64,000 nucleotides of DNA from CAXBID01 sp963815305 (GTDB lineage: Bacteria; Bacteroidota; Bacteroidia; Flavobacteriales; Flavobacteriaceae), in the NCBI GenBank assembly GCA_963815305.1, contig CAWFFW010000001.1, forward strand, positions 3,286,001-3,350,000. Direction: 5' to 3'. Shown here piece by piece: positions 8,402 through 17,943 of the stretch. The notes under the pieces are model-generated. The model saw only the letters and a list, made by a program, of their open reading frames with translations. It did not search any database and had not been told where the DNA came from. The position numbers and the translations under genes were made by a program. Each line of letters opens with the position of its first letter. The first letter of the stretch is position 1.

Positions 8402-9661
8402 ATGAAATTTATTTATAGAAGTGTATCCATCCTGATATTAATATTGGTTTTTGTGAATTGCTCTCAAAAAAAGGAAAAAATTTGCATCATTAATGGAATA
8501 GTTACAAATTCAGATATAAAATCCATTCTATTGGTCAAACCTAATCAAGATTTGAGGTTTGATTCCTTAGTAGAAATACCTGTAGTGAATAGAAAGTTTC
8601 AATTTGTTGAAAAATTGAATTATCCAGAGGCTGTCGAACTATTTTTAGGCAAAGCAAAAATGAATGGTGGTAGATATATGCCGCTATTTTTGGAAAATGA
8701 TTCTATCAATTTAACCATTTATCCAGAAGAGGATTTTGATAAAAACATTGTACAAGGCGGAAAACTAAATGCTGAATTTAAAAAGTTTAAAAATGATTTT
8801 GACTTTAAATTCAATGCTAGATTAAAACCGCTTCAAGATAGTGTTAGTAGTCTTCTTAAAAGCAATCTCTATCATAGTGAAAAAATGAAAGAAGTTTTGG
8901 TGGAATTAAGAAATGCTAAAAACCAGGATGAAAAAATTATCGTTTATAAAAAAATGGATGATTTAAAAAAAGTAGGATTAGATTTGAGCCCTAAAGGGAA
9001 AACATTAGATAATAAATTAAAAATATTACTTGATGAAAAAAATAAATGGCAACAACAATATATAAATGAAAATCCAAATATCATATCATATTCATTTTTA
9101 TTAAAAGATTTAATCTATAATGAAGAAACTATTGATATGAATTTAGCGAAAAGTAATTACGAAAAATTAGCAGAAGCAAATCTAAATCATCCATATAACG
9201 ATTTAGCATCTAACCTTATTAATGCCATTGAAAACATAAAAATTGGCAAAAAATATATTGATTTTTCGGCACCAGATTTAAAAGGGAATATTGTTAATTT
9301 ATCAGACAAAATAAAAGGAAAGGTAGCTTTGTTAGATCTTTGGGCAACTTGGTGCGGCCCCTGTATTGCTAAAAGCAGAACAATGGTTCCACTATGCGAT
9401 GATTATAAGGATAAAGGATTTACAATTGTTGGAGTTGCTGGTGAGTTTAAGAATACAGATAGGTTGGTTAAATTCCTTGGTAAAGAAAAATGGCCTTGGC
9501 AAAATTTAGTTGAGCTAGATAGGCAAAATAATATTTGGCAAAAATATGGTGTTGATGGTGGAGGTGGTGGAATGTTCCTGATTGACCAAAAAGGGATAAT
9601 TTTAGCTAAAGACCCAACAGCCGATGAGGTAAGAGAAAAACTAGAATCTCTGTTGCCTTAA
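8402..9661 (+). CDS. TlpA-like thioredoxin-fold lipoprotein
   Basis: Lipoprotein signal with Cys20 (LVFVNCS). An N-terminal beta-rich domain of DUF4369 character (about 25-130) is followed by a helical linker and a C-terminal TlpA/AhpC-type thioredoxin domain (about 283-419) with WATWCGPC (redox cysteines 318 and 321). Proteins of this layout are numerous in Bacteroidota and are thought to reduce or exchange disulfides in the periplasm; partners are unknown. It is 10 bases after the putative anti-sigma gene and probably belongs to the sigma-controlled operon. Confidence 0.82.
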   Translation: MKFIYRSVSILILILVFVNCSQKKEKICIINGIVTNSDIKSILLVKPNQDLRFDSLVEIPVVNRKFQFVEKLNYPEAVELFLGKAKMNGGRYMPLFLENDSINLTIYPEEDFDKNIVQGGKLNAEFKKFKNDFDFKFNARLKPLQDSVSSLLKSNLYHSEKMKEVLVELRNAKNQDEKIIVYKKMDDLKKVGLDLSPKGKTLDNKLKILLDEKNKWQQQYINENPNIISYSFLLKDLIYNEETIDMNLAKSNYEKLAEANLNHPYNDLASNLINAIENIKIGKKYIDFSAPDLKGNIVNLSDKIKGKVALLDLWATWCGPCIAKSRTMVPLCDDYKDKGFTIVGVAGEFKNTDRLVKFLGKEKWPWQNLVELDRQNNIWQKYGVDGGGGGMFLIDQKGIILAKDPTADEVREKLESLLP

Positions 9662-9677
9662 AAATCCAAATGGTAGT

Positions 9678-10442
9678 TTATCTATTTTTATAATCTGCAT
9701 CAACAAACTCAATAGCCTCTTGTTGCGTTAAAACAGCAAACTTTTTATAACGATTATGAACATCAACAATTTCATCTAAAGCTTTTTCAACAAGTGGTTT
9801 GTTTTTCCAAGTATTAAGATGTGCGACCACGGTTTTTAAGCAGCCATTTTTATAGGCAATTTGTCCTAAAACGTGAATTAAAGTATCTGAAACACGTTTG
9901 GTTTCATCAAATTCTAGTTCTTTAAGAAGTGGTAAAATATCTTGCGGATGCGTGCGTCCTCGTAATTCAATACCATGACAAATTTCACGTCTAATTTCTT
10001 TATCGGGGTGTTTTAAATACATTTTTGCCCATGCCAAAACAGGAACTGGGTTTTTTTCACTCATTTTTTTAACCGAACCAATTACTGCATTTCTTACCGA
10101 ATGGTGTTTATCAAACAACCCAATATCAAAAAACTCTTGAACTTTATCAAAATGAAATTTACCAATTTCGCCTGCGGCGTTAACAACAGTTTGACGTACT
10201 TTGTCGGTATCAGATTTCAGCAAGTTTTTCAAATTAGAAAGTATGACGTTTTGAAGTTCAGGTTTTGAGTAAAATAGTTTCCCAATAACTAAATACCCCG
10301 TTTTACGAACATAAGTATCATCGTCTGAAAAGTATTTTATAATGTTTTCTGTTTCATTTGAAGATAAATCAAAAGTAATATCCTGATTGATTTTTTCAAC
10401 TAAAATATTCCGTTCTTCTTTTGATAAATCGTAAAAAGCCAT
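9678..10442 (-). CDS. HEAT-repeat protein
   Basis: A 254-residue all-helical protein made of repeated about 35-residue helix pairs, for example DDTYVRKTGYLVIGKLFYSK, DKVRQTVVNAAGEIGKF, HHSVRNAVIGSVKKM and DKEIRREICHGIELRGR. The D..VR pattern is typical of HEAT or DNA-alkylation-repeat folds (AlkD-like), which act as protein scaffolds or DNA-binding solenoids. No catalytic motif is seen, and no signal peptide, so it is cytosolic. It converges with the TlpA-like gene 16 bases away and is divergent from the DUF1569 gene. Confidence 0.7.
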   Translation of the reverse strand: MAFYDLSKEERNILVEKINQDITFDLSSNETENIIKYFSDDDTYVRKTGYLVIGKLFYSKPELQNVILSNLKNLLKSDTDKVRQTVVNAAGEIGKFHFDKVQEFFDIGLFDKHHSVRNAVIGSVKKMSEKNPVPVLAWAKMYLKHPDKEIRREICHGIELRGRTHPQDILPLLKELEFDETKRVSDTLIHVLGQIAYKNGCLKTVVAHLNTWKNKPLVEKALDEIVDVHNRYKKFAVLTQQEAIEFVDADYKNR

Positions 10443-10510
10443 GAGTATAAATTTTCAAAGTAGAAATAAAATAAATAACTTGCATATATCTTTATGTCAA
10501 ATGAATTATC

Positions 10511-10963
10511 ATGAAAAACATCTTCGATTTAAAAGAAACAAACGCTCTTATTGAAAGAATTAATAAGTTAGATGCTTATGCAAAACCACAATGGGGGAAA
10601 ATGAGTGTTGACCAAATGTTGGCGCACTGCAATGTGACTTACGAAATGATTTATGACAATAAACACCCAAAACCAAATACGTTTAAAAAGTGGATGCTTA
10701 AAAGCGTTGTAAAACCTTATGTGGTAAGTGAAAAACCATACAAGAAAAACAGTAGAACGGCACCCGAATTTATTATTTCAGATTCTAAAAATTTTGTAGA
10801 AGAAAAGGCGAGATTATCAGATTTTTTAGTGAAAACGCAATCGTTAGGTCACGCTTTTTTTGATAATAAACCATCACATTCTTTCGGAAAATTAACGGCC
10901 AATGAATGGAATAATTTATTTTACAAACATTTAGATCATCATTTAAGTCAGTTTGGGGTTTAG
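10511..10963 (+). CDS. DUF1569 family protein (DinB-like four-helix fold)
   Basis: A 150-residue cytosolic protein with the DUF1569 signature near the start: LDAYAKPQWGKMSVDQMLAH followed by CN. The family is distantly related to DinB/YfiT proteins, which bind a metal through histidines; here His45, His128 and the C-terminal HLDHHLSQFG may serve. The function is unknown. It is preceded by a divergent HEAT-repeat gene and followed by a small palindromic repeat. Confidence 0.7.
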   Translation: MKNIFDLKETNALIERINKLDAYAKPQWGKMSVDQMLAHCNVTYEMIYDNKHPKPNTFKKWMLKSVVKPYVVSEKPYKKNSRTAPEFIISDSKNFVEEKARLSDFLVKTQSLGHAFFDNKPSHSFGKLTANEWNNLFYKHLDHHLSQFGV

Positions 10964-10969
10964 CTTTTA

Positions 10970-10993
10970 TCATTCGCGCGAAGGCATGAATCT
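10970..10993 (+). repeat. Small flavobacterial palindromic repeat
   Basis: TCATTCGCGCGAAGGCATGA followed by ATCT, related to the repeat at 6047-6071. It lies between two convergent genes and may help end transcription. Confidence 0.45.
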
Positions 10994-11009
10994 CTTTTTA
11001 AAATAAAGG

Positions 11010-12026
11010 TTACTCCTCAAAAACAACGGTAGACTTTTCACTGTCAACTTTTAACCGAATCGTTCTCCCCAAAATCATGGCTCTATTATCTTTTTCATGG
11101 CCTGCGGGCATATTGAATGCAATAGGAAAATTATAATCGGACAATGCATCTAAAATAAGCTGCTCTATGGAGGATCCCCAAAGGGTGGTGTTTGTTCTCA
11201 TTTTGGTCATATCGCCAACAATAACCCCTTCACAATTATTAAAATAACCAGCACGTTTTAAGCTTTGTAACATTCTATCAATATGGTATTTATATTCACC
11301 TATTTCTTCAATAAAAAGTATTTTCCCAGAGGTATCAATACTGGTTTTTGAACCTAACATGGTGTGTAACATGGTTAAATTACCGCCAACAAGTTGGCCC
11401 GAGGCTGTTCCTTTTTTATTATAGTTTGAACCTTTTAAAATATAACTTAATGGTTTTCCAAAAATAGCATCTTTAAAAGTGGAAACAGTTTCTTCAATTG
11501 AGCTTAAATCGTCTTGCAAACTCGTACACATGAGCGCATGTATACTTTCAACATCTTTATTATGAATTTGGTTATGCAAGGCGGTAATATCAGAATAGCC
11601 CACAATCCACTTTGGATTTTGTTTAAATTTGGTCCAGTTTAATTTATCTAAAATCCTAACGGTTCCGTAGCCACCTCGCGCGCACCAAATGGCACTAATT
11701 TTTGGATCGTCTAAGGCCTTTTGAAAATCTTCACAACGTTCATCATCAGTACCCGCAAAGTGATTGGATTGACTGAAAACATGGTTACCGACCACGCTGT
11801 GTAGTCCCCATTTTTTCAATAAAGCCTGTGCTAGTTGTACTTCGCCTGTTCTGTTTTTTAAAATTCCTGAAGGTGCAACAATAGCAACCGTGTCGCCTGC
11901 TTTTAAGTATGGTGGTTGTTTCAAAGTACTATTTTGTTTTTCAATTGGATTTTGTGCTATATTCGTTCTTATTCCAGAGAAAAAAACAATACAACACAAG
12001 CTTATTTTAAGTAGATTTTTCTGCAT
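11010..12026 (-). CDS. LD-carboxypeptidase (peptidase family S66)
   Basis: Serine peptidase that cleaves the L,D bond of tetrapeptides in peptidoglycan recycling (LdcA), or amide bonds in microcin-type compounds (MccF). The nucleophile is the Ser of VGYSDITALHN, Glu of LFIEEIGEYKYHIDRM and His of MPAGHEKDNRAM complete the Ser-Glu-His triad. The oxyanion loop CARGGYGTVR is also clear. About 25 residues at the N-terminus are hydrophobic and end in NIAQ, suggesting a signal peptide, so it is probably periplasmic, unlike cytosolic LdcA. An in-frame ATG 15 bases further upstream (12041) is possible; the start at 12026 gives a better signal peptide. Confidence 0.85.
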   Translation of the reverse strand: MQKNLLKISLCCIVFFSGIRTNIAQNPIEKQNSTLKQPPYLKAGDTVAIVAPSGILKNRTGEVQLAQALLKKWGLHSVVGNHVFSQSNHFAGTDDERCEDFQKALDDPKISAIWCARGGYGTVRILDKLNWTKFKQNPKWIVGYSDITALHNQIHNKDVESIHALMCTSLQDDLSSIEETVSTFKDAIFGKPLSYILKGSNYNKKGTASGQLVGGNLTMLHTMLGSKTSIDTSGKILFIEEIGEYKYHIDRMLQSLKRAGYFNNCEGVIVGDMTKMRTNTTLWGSSIEQLILDALSDYNFPIAFNMPAGHEKDNRAMILGRTIRLKVDSEKSTVVFEE

Positions 12027-12069
12027 ATTGTAAATGTACATTTTTTTTCTAAATCGTAGTCAAAATGTG

Positions 12070-12077
12070 TATTTTTG
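12070..12077 (+). promoter_or_regulatory. Promoter -7 element of metG
   Basis: TATTTTTG matches TAnnTTTG. Transcription would start near 12083, giving a leader of over 100 bases that includes a small dispersed repeat. Confidence 0.55.
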
Positions 12078-12093
12078 TGGCTTGTTAAAATGT

Positions 12094-12134
12094 AACGTCA
12101 TTATGAGGAAAGAAGCGACGTCGTAATCTTTTCG
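12094..12134 (+). repeat. Small dispersed repeat in the metG leader
   Basis: CGTCATTATGAGGAAAGAAG followed by CGACGTCGTAATCTTTTCG. It resembles the Bacteroidota intergenic repeat beginning GTCATTGCGAGGA. It lies between the metG promoter and start codon, so it is transcribed as part of the leader. Confidence 0.45.
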
Positions 12135-12196
12135 TATTAAATAGTTGTCACTTTTTTATCAAAAATGTCGTAATGACGATTAATTCAAATTTCACG

Positions 12197-14263
12197 ATGA
12201 ACAAACCAAAACGCTATACCATTACTACGGCACTTCCTTACACCAACGGACCAATTCACATTGGCCATTTAGCGGGTGTTTATGTGCCGGCTGATATTTA
12301 TGCTCGCTATTTACGCTTAACAGGAAATGATGTTATTTTAATTGGAGGAAGTGATGAACATGGTGTGCCTATTACCATAAAGGCGAAAAATGAAGGGGTT
12401 TCTCCACAAGATATTGTGGATAAATATCATGCAATCATTAAAAAATCGTTTGAAGATTTCGGAATTACTTTTGATAATTATTCACGTACATCAGCCAAAA
12501 TTCATCACGAGACAGCATCAGAGTTTTTTGAAACCTTAGATAAAAAAGGTGAGTTTATTGAAGAAACTACCGAGCAATTGTATGATGAAGAAGCCAATCA
12601 GTTTTTAGCAGACCGATTTATTGTTGGAACATGTCCAAAATGTGGAAATGAAGAAAGTTATGGCGATCAATGCGAAAATTGTGGAACAAGCCATAATGCT
12701 ACCGATTTAATAAATCCGAAATCGGCATTAACAGGAAACGTGCCCACACTAAAGGAAACAAAACATTGGTTTTTACCTTTAGACAAACATGAAGCCTTTT
12801 TAAAAACATGGATTTTAGAAGGGCATAAAAAAGACTGGAAGCCCAATGTTTACGGACAATGTAAATCTTGGATAGATGATGGGTTGCGCCCACGAGCGGT
12901 AACTCGTGATTTAGATTGGGGAATACCCGTTCCTGCTGAAGGCGGCGAAGGTAAAGTGCTTTACGTTTGGTTTGATGCGCCTATTGGCTATATATCCTCA
13001 ACTAAAGAATGGGCAGCACGCGAAGGAAAAAATTGGGAACCGTACTGGAAAGATGACGATACTAAGCTAGTTCACTTTATAGGGAAAGATAATATTGTAT
13101 TTCATTGCATCATTTTCCCAGCGATGTTAAAAGCTGAGGGCAGTTATATTTTACCTGAAAACGTACCAGCCAATGAATTTTTAAATTTAGAAGGCAACAA
13201 ATTATCAACATCTAAAAATTGGGCGGTTTGGTTACCCGAGTACTTGGAGGAATTTCCAGATCAGCAAGATGTTTTGCGTTACGCGTTAAACGCCAATGCA
13301 CCAGAAACAAAGGATAACGATTTTACTTGGAAAGATTTTCAAGCTAGAAATAATAATGAGTTGGTAGCTATTTTTGGAAATTTCATCAATCGTGTCGTAG
13401 TTTTAACTAATAAATACTATGAAGGTGTTGTTCCAGCTCCAACTGATTTTTCGGAAGTAGATGAAGAAACCTTAGCTGCGATAAAGGCATATCCAGATGT
13501 AATTGCAAGCTCTATTGAGCGTTATCGTTTTAGAGAAGCTGGTCAAGAGTTAATGAATTTAGCGCGATTAGGAAACAAATATTTAGCAGATGAAGAACCA
13601 TGGAAAACTATTAAAGTTGATGAAGCGCGCACAAAAACTATCATGTATGTGGCACTTCAAATTGCTTCTGCATTAGCTACTTTAAGCGAACCGTTTTTAC
13701 CATTTACTTCTAAAAAATTGAAAGGCATCCTTAATATAACGTTTAGCGCAGGCCAAACGTCATGGAACGAGGTAACGACAAAAAACGTTTTATTACCAGC
13801 AGAACACAAAATAGGAAAAGCGGAATTACTATTTTCTAAAATAGAAGACGAAACTATTCAAAAACAACTCGATAAATTAGAAGCGAGTAAAAAGGCTAAT
13901 GAAGCGGCTAATAAAACGATTGAACCTCAAAAAGATTCGATTACCTTTGAAGACTTTACGAAATTAGATATCCGAGTAGGCACCATTTTAGAAGCCGAAA
14001 AAATGCCTAAAACCAAAAAGCTTTTAATTTTAAAGGTTGATACGGGTATTGACGTGCGCACCATTGTTTCTGGAATAGCAGAAAATTTTACTGCTGAAGA
14101 AGTTATTGGTAAACGGGTAACCGTTTTAGTTAATTTAGCTCCAAGAGTACTACGTGGTGTAGAAAGCCAGGGTATGATTTTAATGACCGAAACACCTAAC
14201 GGGAAATTGGTTTTTGTGAATCCTGATGACGACGGTCTTAAAAATGGCCTCTCAATTAGCTAG
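12197..14263 (+). CDS. metG: Methionyl-tRNA synthetase
   Basis: Charges tRNA-Met with methionine. The class I HIGH motif is in GPIHIGHLAG near the N-terminus. The zinc knuckle is CPKCGNEESYGDQCENCG. The KMSKS equivalent is KLSTSKN. The anticodon-binding helical domain follows, and the last about 110 residues form the EMAP/Trbp111-type tRNA-binding domain (DFTKLDIRVGTILEAEKMPK). Length (688 from this start) is normal for the long MetG form with the C-terminal dimerisation domain. An upstream in-frame ATG (12173) would add eight residues not typical of flavobacterial MetG. Confidence 0.96.
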   Translation: MNKPKRYTITTALPYTNGPIHIGHLAGVYVPADIYARYLRLTGNDVILIGGSDEHGVPITIKAKNEGVSPQDIVDKYHAIIKKSFEDFGITFDNYSRTSAKIHHETASEFFETLDKKGEFIEETTEQLYDEEANQFLADRFIVGTCPKCGNEESYGDQCENCGTSHNATDLINPKSALTGNVPTLKETKHWFLPLDKHEAFLKTWILEGHKKDWKPNVYGQCKSWIDDGLRPRAVTRDLDWGIPVPAEGGEGKVLYVWFDAPIGYISSTKEWAAREGKNWEPYWKDDDTKLVHFIGKDNIVFHCIIFPAMLKAEGSYILPENVPANEFLNLEGNKLSTSKNWAVWLPEYLEEFPDQQDVLRYALNANAPETKDNDFTWKDFQARNNNELVAIFGNFINRVVVLTNKYYEGVVPAPTDFSEVDEETLAAIKAYPDVIASSIERYRFREAGQELMNLARLGNKYLADEEPWKTIKVDEARTKTIMYVALQIASALATLSEPFLPFTSKKLKGILNITFSAGQTSWNEVTTKNVLLPAEHKIGKAELLFSKIEDETIQKQLDKLEASKKANEAANKTIEPQKDSITFEDFTKLDIRVGTILEAEKMPKTKKLLILKVDTGIDVRTIVSGIAENFTAEEVIGKRVTVLVNLAPRVLRGVESQGMILMTETPNGKLVFVNPDDDGLKNGLSIS

Positions 14264-14544
14264 AAATTCATCGTACACGTATTTGCAAACTTGTTAATTT
14301 CATGTTAATTATTGACCTTATAAAAGGTTGTTGTTAGGCATTGAAATCTTTGCTATATAGACCATTACCTGTATTATAAATCAATGTGAAAATTTTTCAA
14401 ATAATAGCATAACATCTACAACTGTTGCCAAACCCGTATATAGTGTGAATTCCATGATAAGTAAATGAATTAACATTTAATCTAAAAGCACTAAACTATG
14501 GAAGGTTTGTTTTAGATATTTGTATAACACTAAAAACTAAATTT

Positions 14545-15012
14545 ATGAAAAATCTATTGCTAATATTTTGTACGATATGTTTAATATCATGTGGTGTATC
14601 AAAAACTATAAGAGATTCCAGAAAAACAATTAAAGGAGAATGGACATTAAGTAATATAGATTATAGTGCTTTAGGCACCTACGATGTTACTCTATTAAAT
14701 GATGCGAAAAAAGAATGTTTTGAAGGTAGCACTTGGCAGTTTATCCCGAATAATTATTCAGGAACTTATACCATAAACAACACAAATTGTTCAATGGGTT
14801 TACGCTATTTCAATTTTACGATCCAAGAAATTGATGCGCAAACAGGATTGTATAATTTTTTATTAAAACCAACGAACGAAAAAGGTAAATCTGAAACAAA
14901 TCAAGGGTTTCGTTTCAAACTAACAGCCTTATCTGAAATAAACATGCAATGGCAACAAACAGTAACTGTTGATGGAAAACCATTCATTATTAATATGAAC
15001 TTTACTAAATAA
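14545..15012 (+). CDS. Lipocalin-like lipoprotein
   Basis: A 155-residue protein with a lipoprotein signal (LISCGVS, Cys16), then a small beta-barrel-type domain starting IKGEWTLSNIDYS and containing CFEGSTWQFIPNNYSGTYTI. This layout is common for flavobacterial lipocalin-like proteins. Ligand and function are unknown. It is 7 bases upstream of the OmpA-like lipoprotein gene and probably co-transcribed. The 281 bases before it (14264-14544) show no gene, only a weak promoter-like GATATTTG near 14517. Confidence 0.7.
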   Translation: MKNLLLIFCTICLISCGVSKTIRDSRKTIKGEWTLSNIDYSALGTYDVTLLNDAKKECFEGSTWQFIPNNYSGTYTINNTNCSMGLRYFNFTIQEIDAQTGLYNFLLKPTNEKGKSETNQGFRFKLTALSEINMQWQQTVTVDGKPFIINMNFTK

Positions 15013-15019
15013 TAAAAAA

Positions 15020-15724
15020 ATGAGAACTATTATAAATAAAACAGGAATTTTACTTTTAACAGTACTTCTATCTATAGGGTTTACAAATTGTAAATCTGTA
15101 CAAAATGCAAACAATAAACAAAAAGGAGCGGTAATAGGAGCTACAGGGGGAGCCATTTTAGGAGCTATTATAGGTAATAATGTTGGGAAAGGTGGTAATG
15201 GCGAATTAGGCGCTGTAATTGGTGGTGTTATTGGTGGAGGAGCAGGAGTGCTTATTGGAAATAAAATGGATAAACAGGCTCAAAAAATTGAAGAAGAAAT
15301 ACCAGGCGCACAAGTAGAACGTGTAGACGATGGTATTGTAGTAACGTTTGATGAAAGTAGTGGGGTGTATTTTGCTACTAATAAATCTAATATTAACGAT
15401 GCATCACAAACTACTCTAAATAAGCTTACTACTGTTTTTAAAGAATTTCCAGATACTAATATTTTGGTAGTTGGGCATACTGATAGCGTAGGAGATGCTG
15501 GCTATAATATGACATTATCAAAAAATAGAGCTAATGCTGTGACTAACTATTTAACGCAAAACGGTGTAAGTAGTGGTCGCTTAACAACAAATTGGTTTGG
15601 AGAAACACAACCTATGCATGATAACGCAACGGCTGAAGGTAGAGCAAAAAATAGACGTGTGAACGTAGCTATTTTACCTAATGAGAAAATGATTGAAGAT
15701 GCCAAAATGCAAGCTGGACAATAA
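15020..15724 (+). CDS. OmpA-family lipoprotein with glycine zipper
   Basis: Lipoprotein signal (GFTNCKS), a glycine-rich zipper segment (about residues 40-85, GAVIGATGGAILGAIIGNNV) and a C-terminal OmpA/MotB peptidoglycan-binding domain (about 105-225) with VVGHTDSVGDAGYNMTLSKN. It should tether the outer membrane to peptidoglycan. This is a YiaD-like arrangement with 234 residues. It forms a two-gene operon with the upstream lipocalin-like gene and is closed by a strong hairpin terminator. Confidence 0.88.
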   Translation: MRTIINKTGILLLTVLLSIGFTNCKSVQNANNKQKGAVIGATGGAILGAIIGNNVGKGGNGELGAVIGGVIGGGAGVLIGNKMDKQAQKIEEEIPGAQVERVDDGIVVTFDESSGVYFATNKSNINDASQTTLNKLTTVFKEFPDTNILVVGHTDSVGDAGYNMTLSKNRANAVTNYLTQNGVSSGRLTTNWFGETQPMHDNATAEGRAKNRRVNVAILPNEKMIEDAKMQAGQ

Positions 15725-15748
15725 ATCATTGTTTTTAAATTAAAAATA

Positions 15749-15783
15749 AAAAAGGGTTGTTCTTTAAAGAATAACCCTTTTTG
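15749..15783 (+). terminator. Rho-independent terminator after the OmpA-like gene
   Basis: A hairpin built from AAAAAGGGTTGTTCTTT and AAAGAATAACCCTTTTT, followed by TTGTTTTTT, lies between the OmpA-like gene and tex. Confidence 0.88.
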
Positions 15784-15816
15784 TTTTTTAGTATTTTCGC
15801 TTAACTAAAATTTTAA

Positions 15817-17943
15817 ATGAAATCACTTACCAATTATATTATATCAAAAACGCAGTTACCTGAAGTTTCTGTAAAAAATACCATTCAGCTTTTAAACGAA
15901 GCCTGCACAATTCCCTTTATTTCGCGCTATAGAAAAGAACGAACAGGAAATTTAGACGAAGTTCAAATAGGAGATATTGTCAAGTTTAAGGAACAATTTG
16001 AAGCTTTAGAAAAGCGAAAAAAAACAATTTTGAATGTGTTAAAAGAACAAGACGTTTTAACACCTGAATTAGAACAAAAAATTGAAGCTATACAAGATGT
16101 AACCACACTTGAAGATTTATATTTACCTTATAAAAAAAGCAGGCAAACCAAAGCGGAAACTGCGCGTAAAAACGGATTAGAACCATTGGCGAAAATTATA
16201 ATGTCTCAAAATACCAATGATATTGAATCTATAGCATTTAAACATATAAAAGAAACTGTAAGTTCGGTTGAAGAGGCTTTGGATGGCGCGCGTCATATTA
16301 TTGCTGAATGGATTAACGAGCGCACCGACATTAGAAATAAGATACGCCACCAATTGCAACGTTTTGGCATGATTTCCACGAAAGTGATAAAAACTAAAAT
16401 TGATGATGAACATGCGCAAAAATTTAAAGATTATTTTGATTGGGAGGAAGCTTTAAATCAGATTCCATCTCACCGTTTATTAGCCATTTTAAGAGCTGAA
16501 AGAGAAGGTTTTATTCGGGTAAAAATAAATATTGATGATGAACATGCTTTAGGTAAAATAGAAAGTCGAATTATTAAATCGGAGAATGATTGCGCAGAAC
16601 AAATTAAAATCGCTATAAGAGATGCTTACAAACGTTTATTATTTCCATCGCTAAGTAACGAAGCTTTGCAAACAGCGAAAGATAAAGCTGATGAATCTGC
16701 CATTACTGTATTTGCAAAAAACTTAAAGCAATTATTATTAGGCTCTCCGTTAGGTGAAAAACGCGTTTTAGCTATCGATCCAGGATTTAGAACTGGTTGT
16801 AAAGTCGTATGTTTAGATGCCCAAGGGCAATTAAAATATAACGAAACTATATATCCGCATCCGCCAAAAAGTGATTCAACGGGGGCGATGAAAAAACTGA
16901 ATTCATTAGTTGATGCTTATAAAATAGAGGCAATCGCTATTGGTAACGGAACGGCTTCCAGAGAAACCGAAGCACTCATTAAAAAAATTCATTTTAAAAA
17001 AGATATTCAGGTTTTCGTTGTAAGCGAAGCGGGTGCTAGTATATATTCAGCATCAAAAATTGCACGTGAAGAATTTCCAAATTACGATGTGACTGTTCGT
17101 GGTTCGGTATCTATTGGGCGTAGACTTCAAGATCCACTGGCAGAACTGGTTAAAATTGATGCCAAATCTATTGGCGTTGGTCAATATCAACATGATGTAG
17201 ATCAAACAAAACTTCAAAAACAATTGGATTTGGTTGTTGAAAATTGTGTGAATGCCGTTGGCGTTAATATAAATACAGCAAGTAAACCCTTGTTAAGTTC
17301 AGTGTCTGGTATTGGCTCAAAATTAGCCGAAAACATTTTTAATTACAGAGCTGAACATGGTGTTTTTACAACCAGAAACGATATTAAAAATGTACCGCGT
17401 TTGGGAGAAAAAGCATTTGAGCAAGGTGCCGCATTTTTAAGAATTAAAGATGCTAAAAACCCCTTAGACGATTCGGCAGTGCATCCAGAAAGTTATCCTA
17501 TAGTCGAAAAAATGGCTAAAGATTTAGGGAAATCTGTTACCGATTTAATAGGAAATAAAGAATTGCTTAAAAATTTAGATTTAAAAAAGTATGGCACCAA
17601 ATCGGTTGGCTTGTTAACCTTAAAAGACATTATAAAAGAACTTGAAAAACCAAGTTTAGATATCAGAGCGGAGGCAAAAATGTTCACTTTCAATCAAAAT
17701 ATAAAGACGATTAACGATTTAAAAGAAGGTCAATTACTTCCAGGAATCGTTAACAATATTACTAATTTTGGTTGTTTTGTAGATGTTGGAATAAAAGAAA
17801 GCGGCTTGGTTCATGTATCAAACCTATCGGATAGTTTTGTAAAAGACGTGAATGAACATGTATGTCTTCATCAACAAATTATTGTTAAAGTTTTGGAAGT
17901 TGATATTCCTCGAAAGCGTATTCAACTAAAGCTACACAAATAG
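15817..17943 (+). CDS. tex: Tex-family RNA-binding transcription accessory protein
   Basis: A 708-residue cytosolic protein with the full Tex layout: N-terminal helical domain with SRYRKERTGNLDEVQ, a YqgF/RNase-H-like domain (VLAIDPGFRTGCKVV at about 320), a helix-hairpin-helix region (VNINTASKPLLSSVSGIGSK) and a C-terminal S1 RNA-binding domain (LLPGIVNNITNFGCFVDVG). Tex binds RNA and affects transcription and stress tolerance. The next gene starts directly after its stop codon. Confidence 0.94.
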   Translation: MKSLTNYIISKTQLPEVSVKNTIQLLNEACTIPFISRYRKERTGNLDEVQIGDIVKFKEQFEALEKRKKTILNVLKEQDVLTPELEQKIEAIQDVTTLEDLYLPYKKSRQTKAETARKNGLEPLAKIIMSQNTNDIESIAFKHIKETVSSVEEALDGARHIIAEWINERTDIRNKIRHQLQRFGMISTKVIKTKIDDEHAQKFKDYFDWEEALNQIPSHRLLAILRAEREGFIRVKINIDDEHALGKIESRIIKSENDCAEQIKIAIRDAYKRLLFPSLSNEALQTAKDKADESAITVFAKNLKQLLLGSPLGEKRVLAIDPGFRTGCKVVCLDAQGQLKYNETIYPHPPKSDSTGAMKKLNSLVDAYKIEAIAIGNGTASRETEALIKKIHFKKDIQVFVVSEAGASIYSASKIAREEFPNYDVTVRGSVSIGRRLQDPLAELVKIDAKSIGVGQYQHDVDQTKLQKQLDLVVENCVNAVGVNINTASKPLLSSVSGIGSKLAENIFNYRAEHGVFTTRNDIKNVPRLGEKAFEQGAAFLRIKDAKNPLDDSAVHPESYPIVEKMAKDLGKSVTDLIGNKELLKNLDLKKYGTKSVGLLTLKDIIKELEKPSLDIRAEAKMFTFNQNIKTINDLKEGQLLPGIVNNITNFGCFVDVGIKESGLVHVSNLSDSFVKDVNEHVCLHQQIIVKVLEVDIPRKRIQLKLHK